Origin: Flavobacterium sp.
Lineage (GTDB): Bacteria; Bacteroidota; Bacteroidia; Flavobacteriales; Flavobacteriaceae
DNA: 40,874 bases
Direction of reading: 5' to 3'
Assembly (NCBI GenBank): GCA_025351785.1
Contig: JANXVF010000079.1
Span: 1-40,874, forward strand
The position numbers and the translations under genes were made by a program. Shown here in pieces: positions 27,718 to 36,637 of the stretch. Positions within the stretch are counted from its first letter, which is position 1. The number at the start of each line of letters is the position of its first letter. The notes beneath the pieces are model-generated. The model saw nothing but the letters and a program-made list of their open reading frames with translations. It made no database searches and was not told where the DNA came from.

Positions 27718-29838
27718 ATGCTCAAAAAAATACTCTTTCTAGTTCTAGTTTTAAATTCTATTTATGGATTTTCTCAAAAAAATAGTGAGCAATTTCCTGT
27801 ATTCCCAAATTGTGAAAAAATACAAACTAATGAACTAGAAAATTGTTTCAACAACGAAGTTCAAAATTTTGTTTTTAATAATTTTAAAGTTCCAGAAAAT
27901 TTACCAAAAAATTATATCGGAACTATAATTGTTCTTTTTGAAGTAGATGATACAGGAAGTTTTAAAGTTCGGTATGTAGATTCTAATGAGGAAAGTTTAG
28001 TTACAGAAAGTAAAAATGTTTTTAATAAATTACCAAAAATAAAACCTCCTACATACAACGGAGTTCCTTCTTACTCAAAGTTTACAATAAAAATTTCAAT
28101 TCCCTTGCAAAATCCAGAAGCGATTAATGACAAAATTATTTCATCTGAAAAAAATGTAATGTCTAACAAAACACCAACCAAAAACGATGTAGACAAAAAT
28201 AAAGAATTGATAGAATTTGATAGTATTATTTATAAAAAATTTCAAAATCCTCAATTCAAAAGCAATCTAAATATACCGTTTTCACATAGTTATTATGCAC
28301 AATTTGATGGCGCTCTAAACCAAGTAGGAAGTAACAATCATACAGCCTCAAAACCATACACATATCTAGAAGTTTCTAAATATTATGATCTAAATGCAGA
28401 AAATTTAAAATTATTAAAAAATAAAACATCTTGGTTAGGCAAAAAACTATGGAACGAAAATACAGTTGCTATTCAAGGCGACGGATATTGGTTTACAGTA
28501 AACCCAATTTTCGATTTACAAGTAGGCAAAAGTGATCCAAGTAAAGTAAAATATACTTATGTAAACACACGAGGAATTCAGCTTCGAGGCGGACTTGGTG
28601 ATCAAATTGATTTTACAACCACAATTTATGAAAGTCAAGGTCGATTTGCAGATTATTATAACAGATATGCCGAATCTATTAAACCTGCGGGTGGTAATCC
28701 TGCAATAATTCCTGGTATAGGTATTGCCAAAGACTTTAAAACTGATGCATATGATTTCCCATCAGCCGAAGCAAATCTAACCTTTACCCCAAGCAAATTT
28801 TTTAATATGCAACTTGGTTATGGTCGTAATTTTATTGGCGATGGATATCGATCTTTATTGATGAGTGATGGTGCTAGTCCGTATCCATTTTTAAAATTAA
28901 ATACCTCCTTTTGGAAAATTAAATACACAAATACATACATGTGGTTAAAAGATGTTAGAGATGTCGCTACAATAGACAAAACTTATGCAACAAAGTATGT
29001 TGCAAACCATTATTTAAGCTGGAATGTTTCAAAAAGACTAAATTTAGGTTTTTTTGAATCTGTAGTATGGAGCAATCAAAATAATCGTGGTTTCGATTTT
29101 AATTTTGTTAATCCAATAATTTTTTATCGTACAGTCGAGTTCAGCTCGTCTTCAAAAAGTGGCAATGCCCTTTTAGGGATTTCTACAAAATATAAATTCA
29201 ACAATAAAGTGAATTTTTATGGGCAGTTCTTGTTAGATGAATTTTCGTTAAGCGAAGTAAAAAAACAAGACAATAGCTGGAAAAATAAGTTTGCTTATCA
29301 ACTTGGTTTAAAATATTATGATGCCTTCAATATTAAAAATTTATTGTTGCAAGTTGAGTACAACCACATAAGGCCTTATGTATATTCTCACAGCGATGTT
29401 TTAACAAATTATGGTCATAACAATCAGAGTTTAGGACACAACTGGGGAGGTAATGCAAAAGAGTTTGTAGCTATTGCACGATATCATAATGGTCGTTATT
29501 TTGCTGATGCTAAATTTACTTATGGAGTTCGAGGTTTCGATTTTGATTCGACAACTGATAACTATAATTATGGTGGAAATATTTACAAAGCATATGATGA
29601 TAATCGACCTTTTGATACCGGTGTAAAAGTTGGACAAGGAAATAGAACTACAATTTTAATAGCCGACCTACAAGCTGGATATTTGATAAATCCAGCTACA
29701 AACTTAAAAATATTTGGAAGTTTAATTTATCGAAACTTTAATCCAACTGCAGATACCGACACTATTAAAAAAGAAAATACAACTTGGTTTTCTGTGGGCT
29801 TACGGTGTGATATTTTTAATTGGTATTTTGATTATTAG
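27718..29838 (+). CDS. remB: RemB-like gliding motility / Wzi-like outer-membrane barrel protein
   Basis: The 706-residue product has a signal peptide (1-19, ending YGFSQ). Residues about 25-137 form a TonB C-terminal-like domain: FNNFKVPENLPKNYIGTIIV, FEVDDTGSFKVRYVD, then KLPKIKPPTYNG and ISIPL. A linker (about 138-175) follows. The rest (about 180-706) is an outer-membrane barrel of the capsule-assembly (Wzi) type with many alternating strands, ending DIFNWYFDY. From memory, F. johnsoniae remB lies a few genes after sprA and encodes a protein of this type needed for normal spreading; the gene order here fits. The name rests on that recollection and on the build. Copy B of the repeat element starts 12 bp after the stop. 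Confidence 0.75.
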   Translation: MLKKILFLVLVLNSIYGFSQKNSEQFPVFPNCEKIQTNELENCFNNEVQNFVFNNFKVPENLPKNYIGTIIVLFEVDDTGSFKVRYVDSNEESLVTESKNVFNKLPKIKPPTYNGVPSYSKFTIKISIPLQNPEAINDKIISSEKNVMSNKTPTKNDVDKNKELIEFDSIIYKKFQNPQFKSNLNIPFSHSYYAQFDGALNQVGSNNHTASKPYTYLEVSKYYDLNAENLKLLKNKTSWLGKKLWNENTVAIQGDGYWFTVNPIFDLQVGKSDPSKVKYTYVNTRGIQLRGGLGDQIDFTTTIYESQGRFADYYNRYAESIKPAGGNPAIIPGIGIAKDFKTDAYDFPSAEANLTFTPSKFFNMQLGYGRNFIGDGYRSLLMSDGASPYPFLKLNTSFWKIKYTNTYMWLKDVRDVATIDKTYATKYVANHYLSWNVSKRLNLGFFESVVWSNQNNRGFDFNFVNPIIFYRTVEFSSSSKSGNALLGISTKYKFNNKVNFYGQFLLDEFSLSEVKKQDNSWKNKFAYQLGLKYYDAFNIKNLLLQVEYNHIRPYVYSHSDVLTNYGHNNQSLGHNWGGNAKEFVAIARYHNGRYFADAKFTYGVRGFDFDSTTDNYNYGGNIYKAYDDNRPFDTGVKVGQGNRTTILIADLQAGYLINPATNLKIFGSLIYRNFNPTADTDTIKKENTTWFSVGLRCDIFNWYFDY

Positions 29839-29850
29839 AATAAAATAATA

Positions 29851-30024
29851 AGATTTAGTCTAATAATTATATTGAAACATATAAAAACAAATTATTAAAA
29901 GAACTTTGCTTTATATAAAATTAATAGCTATGTGAAAAAATAAATTTCTAATTATACTTATTCAGAAGAATAATCTATGCTTCTATATGGTTAAAAAAAT
30001 AAATTCACATGAAAGACCAAAACC
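29851..30024 (+). repeat. Dispersed inverted-repeat element, copy B (174 bp)
   Basis: This matches the reverse complement of 7186-7369 from end to end. The left end shares TTTAGTCTAATAA (29854-29866). The core 29908-29951 matches at 40 of 44 positions (GCTTTATATA then ATAGCTATGTGAAAAAA). A 48-nt right segment ending in AAAAAATAAAT matches at 41, and the right tip is GACCAAAACC against GACCAAAGCC. Terminal inverted repeats are more decayed than in copy A. No ORF is present. It sits between remB (+) and the tRNA operon (-), which converge. Confidence 0.7.
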
Positions 30025-30035
30025 AATAATAATAG

Positions 30036-30080
30036 AATATTGATTAAAAATCTAAAAAAATCTAATCGATATTTTTTCTA
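30036..30080 (+). terminator. Possible terminator after remB and repeat copy B
   Basis: AATATTGATTA (30036-30046) pairs with TAATCGATATT (30063-30073) with one mismatch and a 16-nt loop, then a T-rich run follows. The stem is AT-rich and so weak. The rest of the gene-free stretch 29839-30250 holds repeat copy B, this hairpin and the tRNA terminator; I see no gene in 30081-30218. Confidence 0.4.
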
Positions 30081-30218
30081 TTTTAGTTTTTATATGACTT
30101 TAAATTTTTCAAAGTTTATTTTTAAGTTATAAAAGTAGTGTACCAAAAATAGTGTAATTGTAATATTGAAATTTCAAAAATTCAAGATTAACATTTAAAT
30201 TATCAAAAGTATTAAAAT

Positions 30219-30249
30219 AAAAAAAAACCACTTCAATTGAAGTGGTTTT
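30219..30249 (-). terminator. Terminator of the tRNA-Gly/tRNA-Leu operon
   Basis: A 26-bp perfect palindrome (30224-30249; arm AAAACCACTTC, loop AATT) lies directly after tRNA-Leu. On the minus strand it is followed by a run of T, as in an intrinsic terminator. Confidence 0.88.
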
Positions 30250-30250
30250 G

Positions 30251-30336
30251 TACTCAGAGCGGGACTTGAACCCGCACGAACATTGCTGTTCACTGGATTT
30301 TAAGTCCAGCGTGTCTACCAATTTCACCATCCGAGC
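30251..30336 (-). tRNA. tRNA-Leu (anticodon UAA)
   Basis: The 86-nt sequence folds as a class II tRNA with a long variable arm. The acceptor pairs GCTCGGA with TCTGAGT (two G-U pairs), with discriminator A. The anticodon loop CTTAAAA gives UAA, and the T loop has GGTTCAAGTCC. CCA is not encoded. It lies 42 bp downstream of tRNA-Gly on the same strand. Confidence 0.95.
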
Positions 30337-30378
30337 GAATGATATTTAATTATTTTAAATTTAAAAAAATAACTTTCG

Positions 30379-30451
30379 AGCGAAAAACGGGGCTCGAACC
30401 CGCGACCTCGACCTTGGCAAGGTCGCGCTCTACCAACTGAGCTATTTTCGC
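30379..30451 (-). tRNA. tRNA-Gly (anticodon GCC)
   Basis: The 73-nt cloverleaf has acceptor GCGAAAA/TTTTCGC, D arm AGCTCAGTTGGTAGAGC, anticodon loop TTGCCAA (GCC) and T arm CGGGTTCGAGCCCCG. The discriminator is U. CCA is not encoded. Confidence 0.96.
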
Positions 30452-30499
30452 ATTTTCATAATAATAATGAACAGCATTAATTGGTTGTTAATGCGGGTG

Positions 30500-30530
30500 C
30501 AAATATAATACATAAAATGAATTACACAAA
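30500..30530 (-). promoter_or_regulatory. Promoter of the tRNA operon
   Basis: On the minus strand TTTG (30527-30530) and TATATTTG (30500-30507) are separated by 19 bp, a textbook Bacteroidota promoter. It is about 49 bp before tRNA-Gly. Confidence 0.75.
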
Positions 30531-30574
30531 CGTTTCTAAAAAAAATAGTTCTAAAAACTTAATCTGTTATCGGT

Positions 30575-33187
30575 CTAAACTTTAGTTTTCCCTAGTAACT
30601 TTTTCAACTCATTTAATTTCATCAACGCTTCTACAGGTGTGAGCGTGTTAATATCTAATCCTAAAATTTCATCCTTAATTTCTTCTAATAAGGGATCATC
30701 GATGGTAAAAATACTTAACTGTAAATCATCTTTCAACGATTTTATTCCCGTTAATTGTTCACTTGAATGGTTTTTTTCAAGTTTTTTAAGTAATTTTTGT
30801 GCTTTTTGGATTACTGTTTGAGGCATACCTGCCATTTTTGCAACATGAATTCCAAAGCTATGAGCACTCCCTCCTTTTGTGAGTTTTCTAACAAAAAGTA
30901 CCGTATCCTTAAGTTCCTTAACCGCTACATTATAGTTTTGAATACGCTCAAATTGTTCGCTCATTTCATTTAATTCATGATAATGTGTTGCGAAAAGTGT
31001 TTTAGGTTTTGCTGGATTCTCATGAAGAAAATCGGCTATCGCCCAGGCTATAGAAATTCCGTCATAAGTGCTTGTACCACGACCTATTTCGTCTAAAAGA
31101 ACCAAACTACGATCAGAGATATTGTTTAATATTGAAGCAGTTTCGTTCATCTCTACCATAAAAGTTGATTCACCCATACTTATATTATCGCTCGCTCCCA
31201 CTCTAGTAAAAATTTTATCTATTATTCCCATTCTAACCGATTGTGCAGGAACAAAACTTCCCATTTGAGCTAATAAAACTATTAATGCCGTTTGCCTCAA
31301 AATTGCTGATTTACCAGACATATTAGGACCGGTTATCATAATAAGTTGCTGAGTTTCTCTATCTAAAAACACATCATTTGCAATGTAAGGAGTTCCTAGT
31401 GGCAATTGTTTTTCAATAACAGGGTGACGTCCATTTTTAATTTCAAGCTCAAACGAAAGGTCTAAAGTTGGACATACATATTTATTTTCGATTGCAAGTT
31501 GCGTGAACGATGTTAAACAATCCAATTGTGCCACTAAATTTGCGTTTAACTGAACTGGCTTTATATAAGTTGCAATCCATTGAACTAAATCATCAAATAA
31601 TTGTCCTTCTATTTGATGAATTTTTTCTTCGGCTCCCAAAATTTTTGTTTCATATTCTTTCAATTCCTCTGTAATATATCGTTCTGCATTTACAAGGGTT
31701 TGCTTACGAATCCAATTTGAAGGAACTTTATCCTTGTGTGTATTTCTAACTTCTATGAAATAACCAAATACATTATTAAACGATATTTTTAATGATGAAA
31801 TTCCGGTTAAATCAGATTCACGTTTTTCGATTCCTTCTAAAAATTCTTTACCTGAAAAAGCAATAGTTCTTAATTCGTCTAATTCAACATTTACTCCTTT
31901 CGCAATTGCATTTCCTTTAGAAACTGCAACGGGAGCATCTTGATTTAAAGTTGTTTTAATTTTTTCTCTCAATAAATCACAGTTGTGCAAACTATCTCCA
32001 ATTACCCGTACCGAATCTTGTTTACTGTCTAACGCCAAATTTTTTATCGGAATAATGGCATCTAGAGAATCTTTCAAATAAATAATTTCACGTGGCGAAA
32101 CTTTTCCTGCGGCGATTTTTGAAATCAATCGTTCTAAATCGGAAATTTGCTTAATTTGATTCTGAATTTTAGAGAGAATATCCTGATTTTCTTTTAAATA
32201 TGAAACTACTTCGTGCCTACTTTTAATTTTATTAATATCTTTAAGTGGTAAAGCCAACCATCTTTTTAACAATCGACCTCCCATTGGCGAAAGGGTTTTA
32301 TCTATAACATCGATTAATGTTACAGCATTAGGATTATAACTGTGATACAGCTCTAAATTTCTAATTGTAAATCGATCCATCCATACATATGCGTCTTCTG
32401 CAATCCGCTGGATATTTGTAATATGCTTTACCTTATTATGTTGCGTTTCGGACAAGTAATATAAAATAGCACCACAAGCAATAATTCCATCCGTTAATTC
32501 CTCAATTCCAAAACCTTTTAAAGAATTAGTAAGGAAATGATTCGTTAATGTTTCGTGCGCATAATCTTCTTTAAAAACCCAATCTTCTAAATAAAAGATA
32601 TTAAAATCTTCGCCAAAACTTTCTTTAAATTGATTTTTATTTGTTTTTTGGATTAAAATTTCACTTGGACTAAAATTTTGTAACAACTTATCAATATATT
32701 CTATAGTTCCTTGAGCCGTAAAAAATTCGCCTGTCGAGATATCTAAAAATGAAATCCCAACTGTTATTTTACCAAAATAAATCGAAGCTAAAAAATTGTT
32801 TGATTTTGACTGTAGAACTTCATCATTCATCGAAACTCCAGGAGTAACAAGTTCAGTAACTCCTCGTTTTACAATGGTTTTTGTCAGCTTTGGATCTTCA
32901 AGTTGGTCACAAATAGCAACCCTTAATCCTGCTTTTACTAATTTTGGTAAATAAGTATTTATAGAATGATGCGGAAAGCCCGCCAAAGCAGTTTCTGTTT
33001 CAGATCCAGCACCACGTTTGGTTAAGGTTATTCCTAGAATTTTGGAAGCACGAACAGCGTCTTCCCCAAAAGTTTCATAAAAATCGCCAACTCTAAACAA
33101 CAAACAAGCATCAGGATATTTCCTTTTTATCTCGTTGTACTGTTTCATTAAGGGCGTTTCTTTAATTTCTTTTTCTTTTAGTGCCAA
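30575..33187 (-). CDS. mutS: DNA mismatch repair protein MutS
   Basis: The 870-residue protein has the full MutS1 build. The mismatch-reading motif is Phe36-Tyr37-Glu38 in RVGDFYETFGEDA. Connector, lever and clamp regions fill about 120-560. The ATPase has Walker A GPNMSGKSA (about 617-625), FMVEMNETA, Walker B LVLLDEIGRGTSTYDG and FATHYHEL. The C-terminal helix-turn-helix is HVAKMAGMPQTVIQKAQKLL, followed by a tail with EALMKLNELKKLL for tetramer formation. It recognises mismatches and recruits MutL, which is not in the window. The start is well placed (MALKEKEIKETPLMKQY). Identification is secure. Confidence 0.98.
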   Translation of the reverse strand: MALKEKEIKETPLMKQYNEIKRKYPDACLLFRVGDFYETFGEDAVRASKILGITLTKRGAGSETETALAGFPHHSINTYLPKLVKAGLRVAICDQLEDPKLTKTIVKRGVTELVTPGVSMNDEVLQSKSNNFLASIYFGKITVGISFLDISTGEFFTAQGTIEYIDKLLQNFSPSEILIQKTNKNQFKESFGEDFNIFYLEDWVFKEDYAHETLTNHFLTNSLKGFGIEELTDGIIACGAILYYLSETQHNKVKHITNIQRIAEDAYVWMDRFTIRNLELYHSYNPNAVTLIDVIDKTLSPMGGRLLKRWLALPLKDINKIKSRHEVVSYLKENQDILSKIQNQIKQISDLERLISKIAAGKVSPREIIYLKDSLDAIIPIKNLALDSKQDSVRVIGDSLHNCDLLREKIKTTLNQDAPVAVSKGNAIAKGVNVELDELRTIAFSGKEFLEGIEKRESDLTGISSLKISFNNVFGYFIEVRNTHKDKVPSNWIRKQTLVNAERYITEELKEYETKILGAEEKIHQIEGQLFDDLVQWIATYIKPVQLNANLVAQLDCLTSFTQLAIENKYVCPTLDLSFELEIKNGRHPVIEKQLPLGTPYIANDVFLDRETQQLIMITGPNMSGKSAILRQTALIVLLAQMGSFVPAQSVRMGIIDKIFTRVGASDNISMGESTFMVEMNETASILNNISDRSLVLLDEIGRGTSTYDGISIAWAIADFLHENPAKPKTLFATHYHELNEMSEQFERIQNYNVAVKELKDTVLFVRKLTKGGSAHSFGIHVAKMAGMPQTVIQKAQKLLKKLEKNHSSEQLTGIKSLKDDLQLSIFTIDDPLLEEIKDEILGLDINTLTPVEALMKLNELKKLLGKTKV

Positions 33188-33287
33188 TGTATTTATATTA
33201 AATTAAAACAGTTACGAATTTAAATATTTTGAACTCATAATCTTATAGAATGAAAAAATTAATTTTTTTTTAAGTTTTTTTTTAAGC

Positions 33288-33313
33288 TTGGCACGATTTT
33301 TTCTTTAGTTTTG
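33288..33313 (+). promoter_or_regulatory. Promoter region of the DUF1573 gene, with a sigma-54-like upstream box
   Basis: TAGTTTTG (33306-33313) matches the -7 box. TTGGCAC (33288-33294) lies 11-17 bp upstream and looks like a sigma-54 -24 element, but at the matching -12 place the bases are TTTCT instead of TTGCA, so a sigma-54 role is uncertain. The box also shows that the TTG at 33311 is not the start. Confidence 0.45.
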
Positions 33314-33340
33314 TATATTAATTATTTAAATAAACTTAAA

Positions 33341-33826
33341 ATGAAAAAAATAGTATTAGTAGCAGTATTGGTTGTTTTTGGATTAACAACATCAAGCGCA
33401 CAAACTAAATCAAAAGCAAAAAAATCAAAAAAAGTTGTTGCTGCTAAAGTTGCAACTCCAAAAATGCCTTCAATAGAAGGAGCTGGAATGGTTTTTGAAA
33501 ATGAAACTATTGATTATGGAACAATTCCTCACAATGCTGACGGAAAAAGAGAGTTTGTATTTACAAACAATGGAAATAAGCCATTAGTTATTGAAAGTAC
33601 TCAAGGATCTTGTGGTTGTACTGTTCCAACTACTCCAAAAGAGCCAATTGCTCCAGGAGCAAAAGGAGTTATAGGTGTAAAATATGCTACAGATAGAGTT
33701 GGACAATTTACAAAAACTGTAACTATAAAATCAAATGCTGTAGGTCAAGAAAATAAAATAGTTACTATAAAAGGTAATGTATTGCCAGACGCAACTCCAG
33801 CTGAAGTTCCTGCTACAAAAAGCTAA
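33341..33826 (+). CDS. DUF1573 domain exported protein
   Basis: The product has 161 residues from the ATG at 33341. This start gives a clean signal peptide (1-20, ending TSSAQ), while longer reading would run into the promoter. A lysine/alanine-rich linker follows (about 21-40). The DUF1573 domain (about 48-150) is an Ig-like beta-sandwich with DYGTIPHNADGKREFVFTN, the hallmark GSCGCTVP and a later GQFTKTVTIKSN. The family is very common in Bacteroidota envelopes, and its role is unknown. The two cysteines of CGC may form a disulfide or bind metal (a guess). A strong terminator follows at 33849. Confidence 0.88.
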   Translation: MKKIVLVAVLVVFGLTTSSAQTKSKAKKSKKVVAAKVATPKMPSIEGAGMVFENETIDYGTIPHNADGKREFVFTNNGNKPLVIESTQGSCGCTVPTTPKEPIAPGAKGVIGVKYATDRVGQFTKTVTIKSNAVGQENKIVTIKGNVLPDATPAEVPATKS

Positions 33827-33848
33827 ATTTTAATTTATAAAAATGCCG

Positions 33849-33884
33849 AAACCATCTCGTTTATATAATGAGATGGTTTTTTTA
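33849..33884 (+). terminator. Rho-independent terminator after the DUF1573 gene
   Basis: AAACCATCTC pairs fully with GAGATGGTTT around an 11-nt loop, then a run of seven T follows. It is 23 bp after the stop. Confidence 0.9.
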
Positions 33885-33903
33885 TTATTAGAAAATTTAT
33901 ACT

Positions 33904-34449
33904 ATGCGAAAACTAGCAAATAGCGAATTAAACCGAAAATCTGTCGACGATTTTAAAGCTTCAACAAAAACTCCTTTAATCATAATTCTTGATGATATAA
34001 GAAGCTTGCATAATATAGGATCCGTATTTAGAACATCTGATGCTTTTTTGATTGAAAAAATATATTTATGTGGCATTACTGCAATTCCTCCAAATAAAGA
34101 AATCCACAAGACTGCCCTTGGCGCAACTGAAACTGTATTTTGGGAATACAACAAAAATATATTAGAGGTTATTGAAAATCTTAAAAAAGAAAATGTTTCA
34201 TTATTTGCTGTTGAACAAGTCGAAAATGCTATTTTATTAAATGATTTTCAACCTATTAAAGAAAAAAAATACGCATTGATATTTGGCAATGAGGTGTATG
34301 GAGTTTCTCAAGATGCTATAAAAATCTGTGACGGATGCATAGAAATTCCACAACTTGGCACAAAACATTCTTTAAACATCTCAGTTAGTGCAGGAATTGT
34401 AATTTGGGATTTGTTTCAAAAAATCAGTTCCATACAATCAAATATTTAA
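33904..34449 (+). CDS. TrmH/SpoU family RNA 2'-O-methyltransferase
   Basis: The 181-residue SPOUT enzyme has the three SpoU motifs: LHNIGSVFRTSDAF (about 39-52; motif 1 with Asn and Arg), ALIFGNEVYGVS (about 125-136; motif 2) and LGTKHSLNISVSAGIVIWD (about 152-170; motif 3). It is the short form without an added N-terminal RNA-binding domain, similar to TrmL or TrmH-like proteins. It methylates a ribose 2'-OH with S-adenosylmethionine, and the target (tRNA or rRNA site) cannot be told. The gene sits just after a terminator. I saw no clear promoter box. The lectin-type surface gene follows at 46 bp. Confidence 0.9.
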   Translation: MRKLANSELNRKSVDDFKASTKTPLIIILDDIRSLHNIGSVFRTSDAFLIEKIYLCGITAIPPNKEIHKTALGATETVFWEYNKNILEVIENLKKENVSLFAVEQVENAILLNDFQPIKEKKYALIFGNEVYGVSQDAIKICDGCIEIPQLGTKHSLNISVSAGIVIWDLFQKISSIQSNI

Positions 34450-34495
34450 AAACATTTTAACAGTATCTGACTTTTTTAATTATTAAATTTACTGC

Positions 34496-36637
34496 ATGTG
34501 TAAAAATATATTTTTAACTTTTTTTATTTTATTACAATTTATTACAGCTTGTTTTTCTAAAAATCAAATGCAAAGAATAAATAATGATACGATAAAACAA
34601 AGAAAAATATCGAAAAATATACCATTATTTAATGTTGCTCCAATTCTTATTGCAACTGGTGATCAATTGTACTGCCCATTATCTACATTAAAAATTGTTA
34701 CTAATATGACCTTTACAGATCCAGATGATATTGGTGTTGATGCTGTTTATATTCAAATATCATCAGGTTATATTCAAGGACAAGATTTTATATCTCTAGC
34801 TGGATTTCATCCTACCATTTTAACATTATGGAATGCAACAGCAGGCAAGCTAACCTTGAGTGGTGTTGGTGGTGTGCAACCTACCTACATAGATTTAGAA
34901 AATGCAATTAAAGACATTGATTATTTTAATAATTCGGCAACTCCATCGGGAATCAAAAAATTTTCAATAACTATTGGTCAGGCAAATTATTTACCTTCAA
35001 ATGGGCATTATTATCAATATATACCCGACTTAGGAATAACTTGGACAAATGCAAAAATTGCAGCTCAAAATGCAACTTATTATGGTTTACAAGGATATTT
35101 AGCAACTATTACTTCAGCAGAAGAAGCACAAATTTCGGGCGCACAAGCATCTGGAGCTGGATGGATTGGTGGTAGTGATGAGCAAACTGAAGGAGTGTGG
35201 AAATGGATGACAGGACCAGAAGTTGGTCTAAACTTTTGGAATGGATTATCTAACGGAAGTTCTCCTAACTTTGCTTTTTGGAATACAGGTGAACCAAATA
35301 GCTCAGGAAATGAAGATTATGCACATATTACTGCTCCTGGAGTTGGCATAACAGGCTCTTGGAATGATTTATCTGATACAGGCGAACCCAATGGAAATTA
35401 TCAACCTAAAGGATATATAGTTGAATATGGAGGGATGCCTGGCGATCCAATTTTGCAAATATCAACCAGCTCAACTATCTCTATTCCAACAATTACCTCA
35501 ACAACACCCGCATCAGTTTGTGATTCTGGCACACTAACTTTAGAAGCAACTGCATCATTAGGAACTGTAAATTGGTATCAAAATCCAACAGGAGGGATTT
35601 CATTAGCATCAGGAAATTTATATACAACACCACCTTTATATGCTACTGCAACTTATTATGTTGATGCATTCCCTATGGGTTGTAGTACTGGAACTCGTAC
35701 TCCTATTATCGCAACAGTAAATATGACACCTATTATTAATGTGCCAAATACTTATAAAATTTGTGAAAATAATGTTGCAAGTTTAAATGCAACAAGTTCT
35801 GTGGGAACGATTAACTGGTTTGACTCATTAACAAATATAAATCCAATTGCAACTGGGACAAATTTTATAACGCCAGCTTTAAATCAAACCACAACTTATT
35901 ACGTTCAAGGAAATAATAATGGGTGTTATAGTGCTAAAATTCCTGTTTTAGTAAATGTATATCCCTTGCCAAACGTTAATGATGTAACTTATAATTTATG
36001 TGAAAATTCAAGCTTAATACTAGATGCCGAAGTTTCTAATGCAACTTTTTTATGGTCTGACGGTTCTACTACCCAAACAATAGTAACTCAATTACCCGGA
36101 ATTTATACAGTTATTGTGACTTCACTTGCTCCTGAAAGTTGCAGTGTTACAAAAACAATTACAGTAACCCAGACACAATTACCAAAAATTACATCTGTAA
36201 CACAAAACAATAATCTTGCAACAATAAATTATACAGGAAACGGAAATTATGAGTTTTCTATAGATGGAGAAAATTATCAAAATTCAAATATTTTTTCTAT
36301 TTTAGATGGAGGTCAATATACCGGCTACATTAGAGATAAAAATAATTGTGGACAAGACAGTTTTAACTTTTTTATAATTACAACAACCGCTTTTTTTACT
36401 CCAAATAATGATGGGGTTAATGATTTTTTCTCAATCAAAGGTTTAGAATATTATCCCGATGCCGAAACTAAAATTTTCGACCGTTATGGAAAATTAATAC
36501 AAATTCTAGATTCAAAAAATAATTATTGGGATGGTACTTTTAACGGAAAACAACTTTCGTCAGATGACTATTGGTATAGCTTTAGAATAAATCAAAATGA
36601 ACCAGAAACTAAAGGACATTTTAGTTTGAAAAGATAA
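34496..36637 (+). CDS. Surface protein with C-type lectin-like domain and gliding-motility (T9SS type B) C-terminal domain
   Basis: The 713-residue product has an N-terminal signal (about 1-22, FILLQFITACFSK). Residues about 45-160 form a beta-rich region (FTDPDDIGVDAVYIQISSGY). A C-type lectin-like domain (about 160-320) shows WTNAKIAAQNA, WIGGSDEQTEGVWKWMTGPE, FAFWNTGEPNSSGNEDY and GSWNDLSD. Two or three Ig-like domains (about 330-550), each with a repeat like TATYYVDAFPMGC or TTYYVQGNNNGC, follow. The C-terminal 85 residues are the CHU_C/gliding-associated domain: FFTPNNDGVNDFFSIKGLE, KIFDRYGKLI, YWDGTFNGKQLSSDDYWY. Type B CTD proteins stay attached to the surface. It may be an adhesin for sugars or surfaces, but the ligand is unknown. 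Confidence 0.9.
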   Translation: MCKNIFLTFFILLQFITACFSKNQMQRINNDTIKQRKISKNIPLFNVAPILIATGDQLYCPLSTLKIVTNMTFTDPDDIGVDAVYIQISSGYIQGQDFISLAGFHPTILTLWNATAGKLTLSGVGGVQPTYIDLENAIKDIDYFNNSATPSGIKKFSITIGQANYLPSNGHYYQYIPDLGITWTNAKIAAQNATYYGLQGYLATITSAEEAQISGAQASGAGWIGGSDEQTEGVWKWMTGPEVGLNFWNGLSNGSSPNFAFWNTGEPNSSGNEDYAHITAPGVGITGSWNDLSDTGEPNGNYQPKGYIVEYGGMPGDPILQISTSSTISIPTITSTTPASVCDSGTLTLEATASLGTVNWYQNPTGGISLASGNLYTTPPLYATATYYVDAFPMGCSTGTRTPIIATVNMTPIINVPNTYKICENNVASLNATSSVGTINWFDSLTNINPIATGTNFITPALNQTTTYYVQGNNNGCYSAKIPVLVNVYPLPNVNDVTYNLCENSSLILDAEVSNATFLWSDGSTTQTIVTQLPGIYTVIVTSLAPESCSVTKTITVTQTQLPKITSVTQNNNLATINYTGNGNYEFSIDGENYQNSNIFSILDGGQYTGYIRDKNNCGQDSFNFFIITTTAFFTPNNDGVNDFFSIKGLEYYPDAETKIFDRYGKLIQILDSKNNYWDGTFNGKQLSSDDYWYSFRINQNEPETKGHFSLKR

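Noticed and set aside
30224..30249. 26-bp perfect palindrome considered as an operator or attachment site
   Set aside because: It follows tRNA-Leu directly and has the T-run on the transcribed side, so it is a terminator. No integrase or second att-like copy is present.
30127..30330. Short minus-strand frame containing the tRNA-Leu region
   Set aside because: It covers the tRNA gene and its terminator and reads as the usual false product of tRNA sequence.
30251..30451. tRNA pair as an integration site for a genomic island
   Set aside because: Both tRNAs are intact and followed by ordinary chromosomal genes. No repeated tRNA tail or phage gene is seen.
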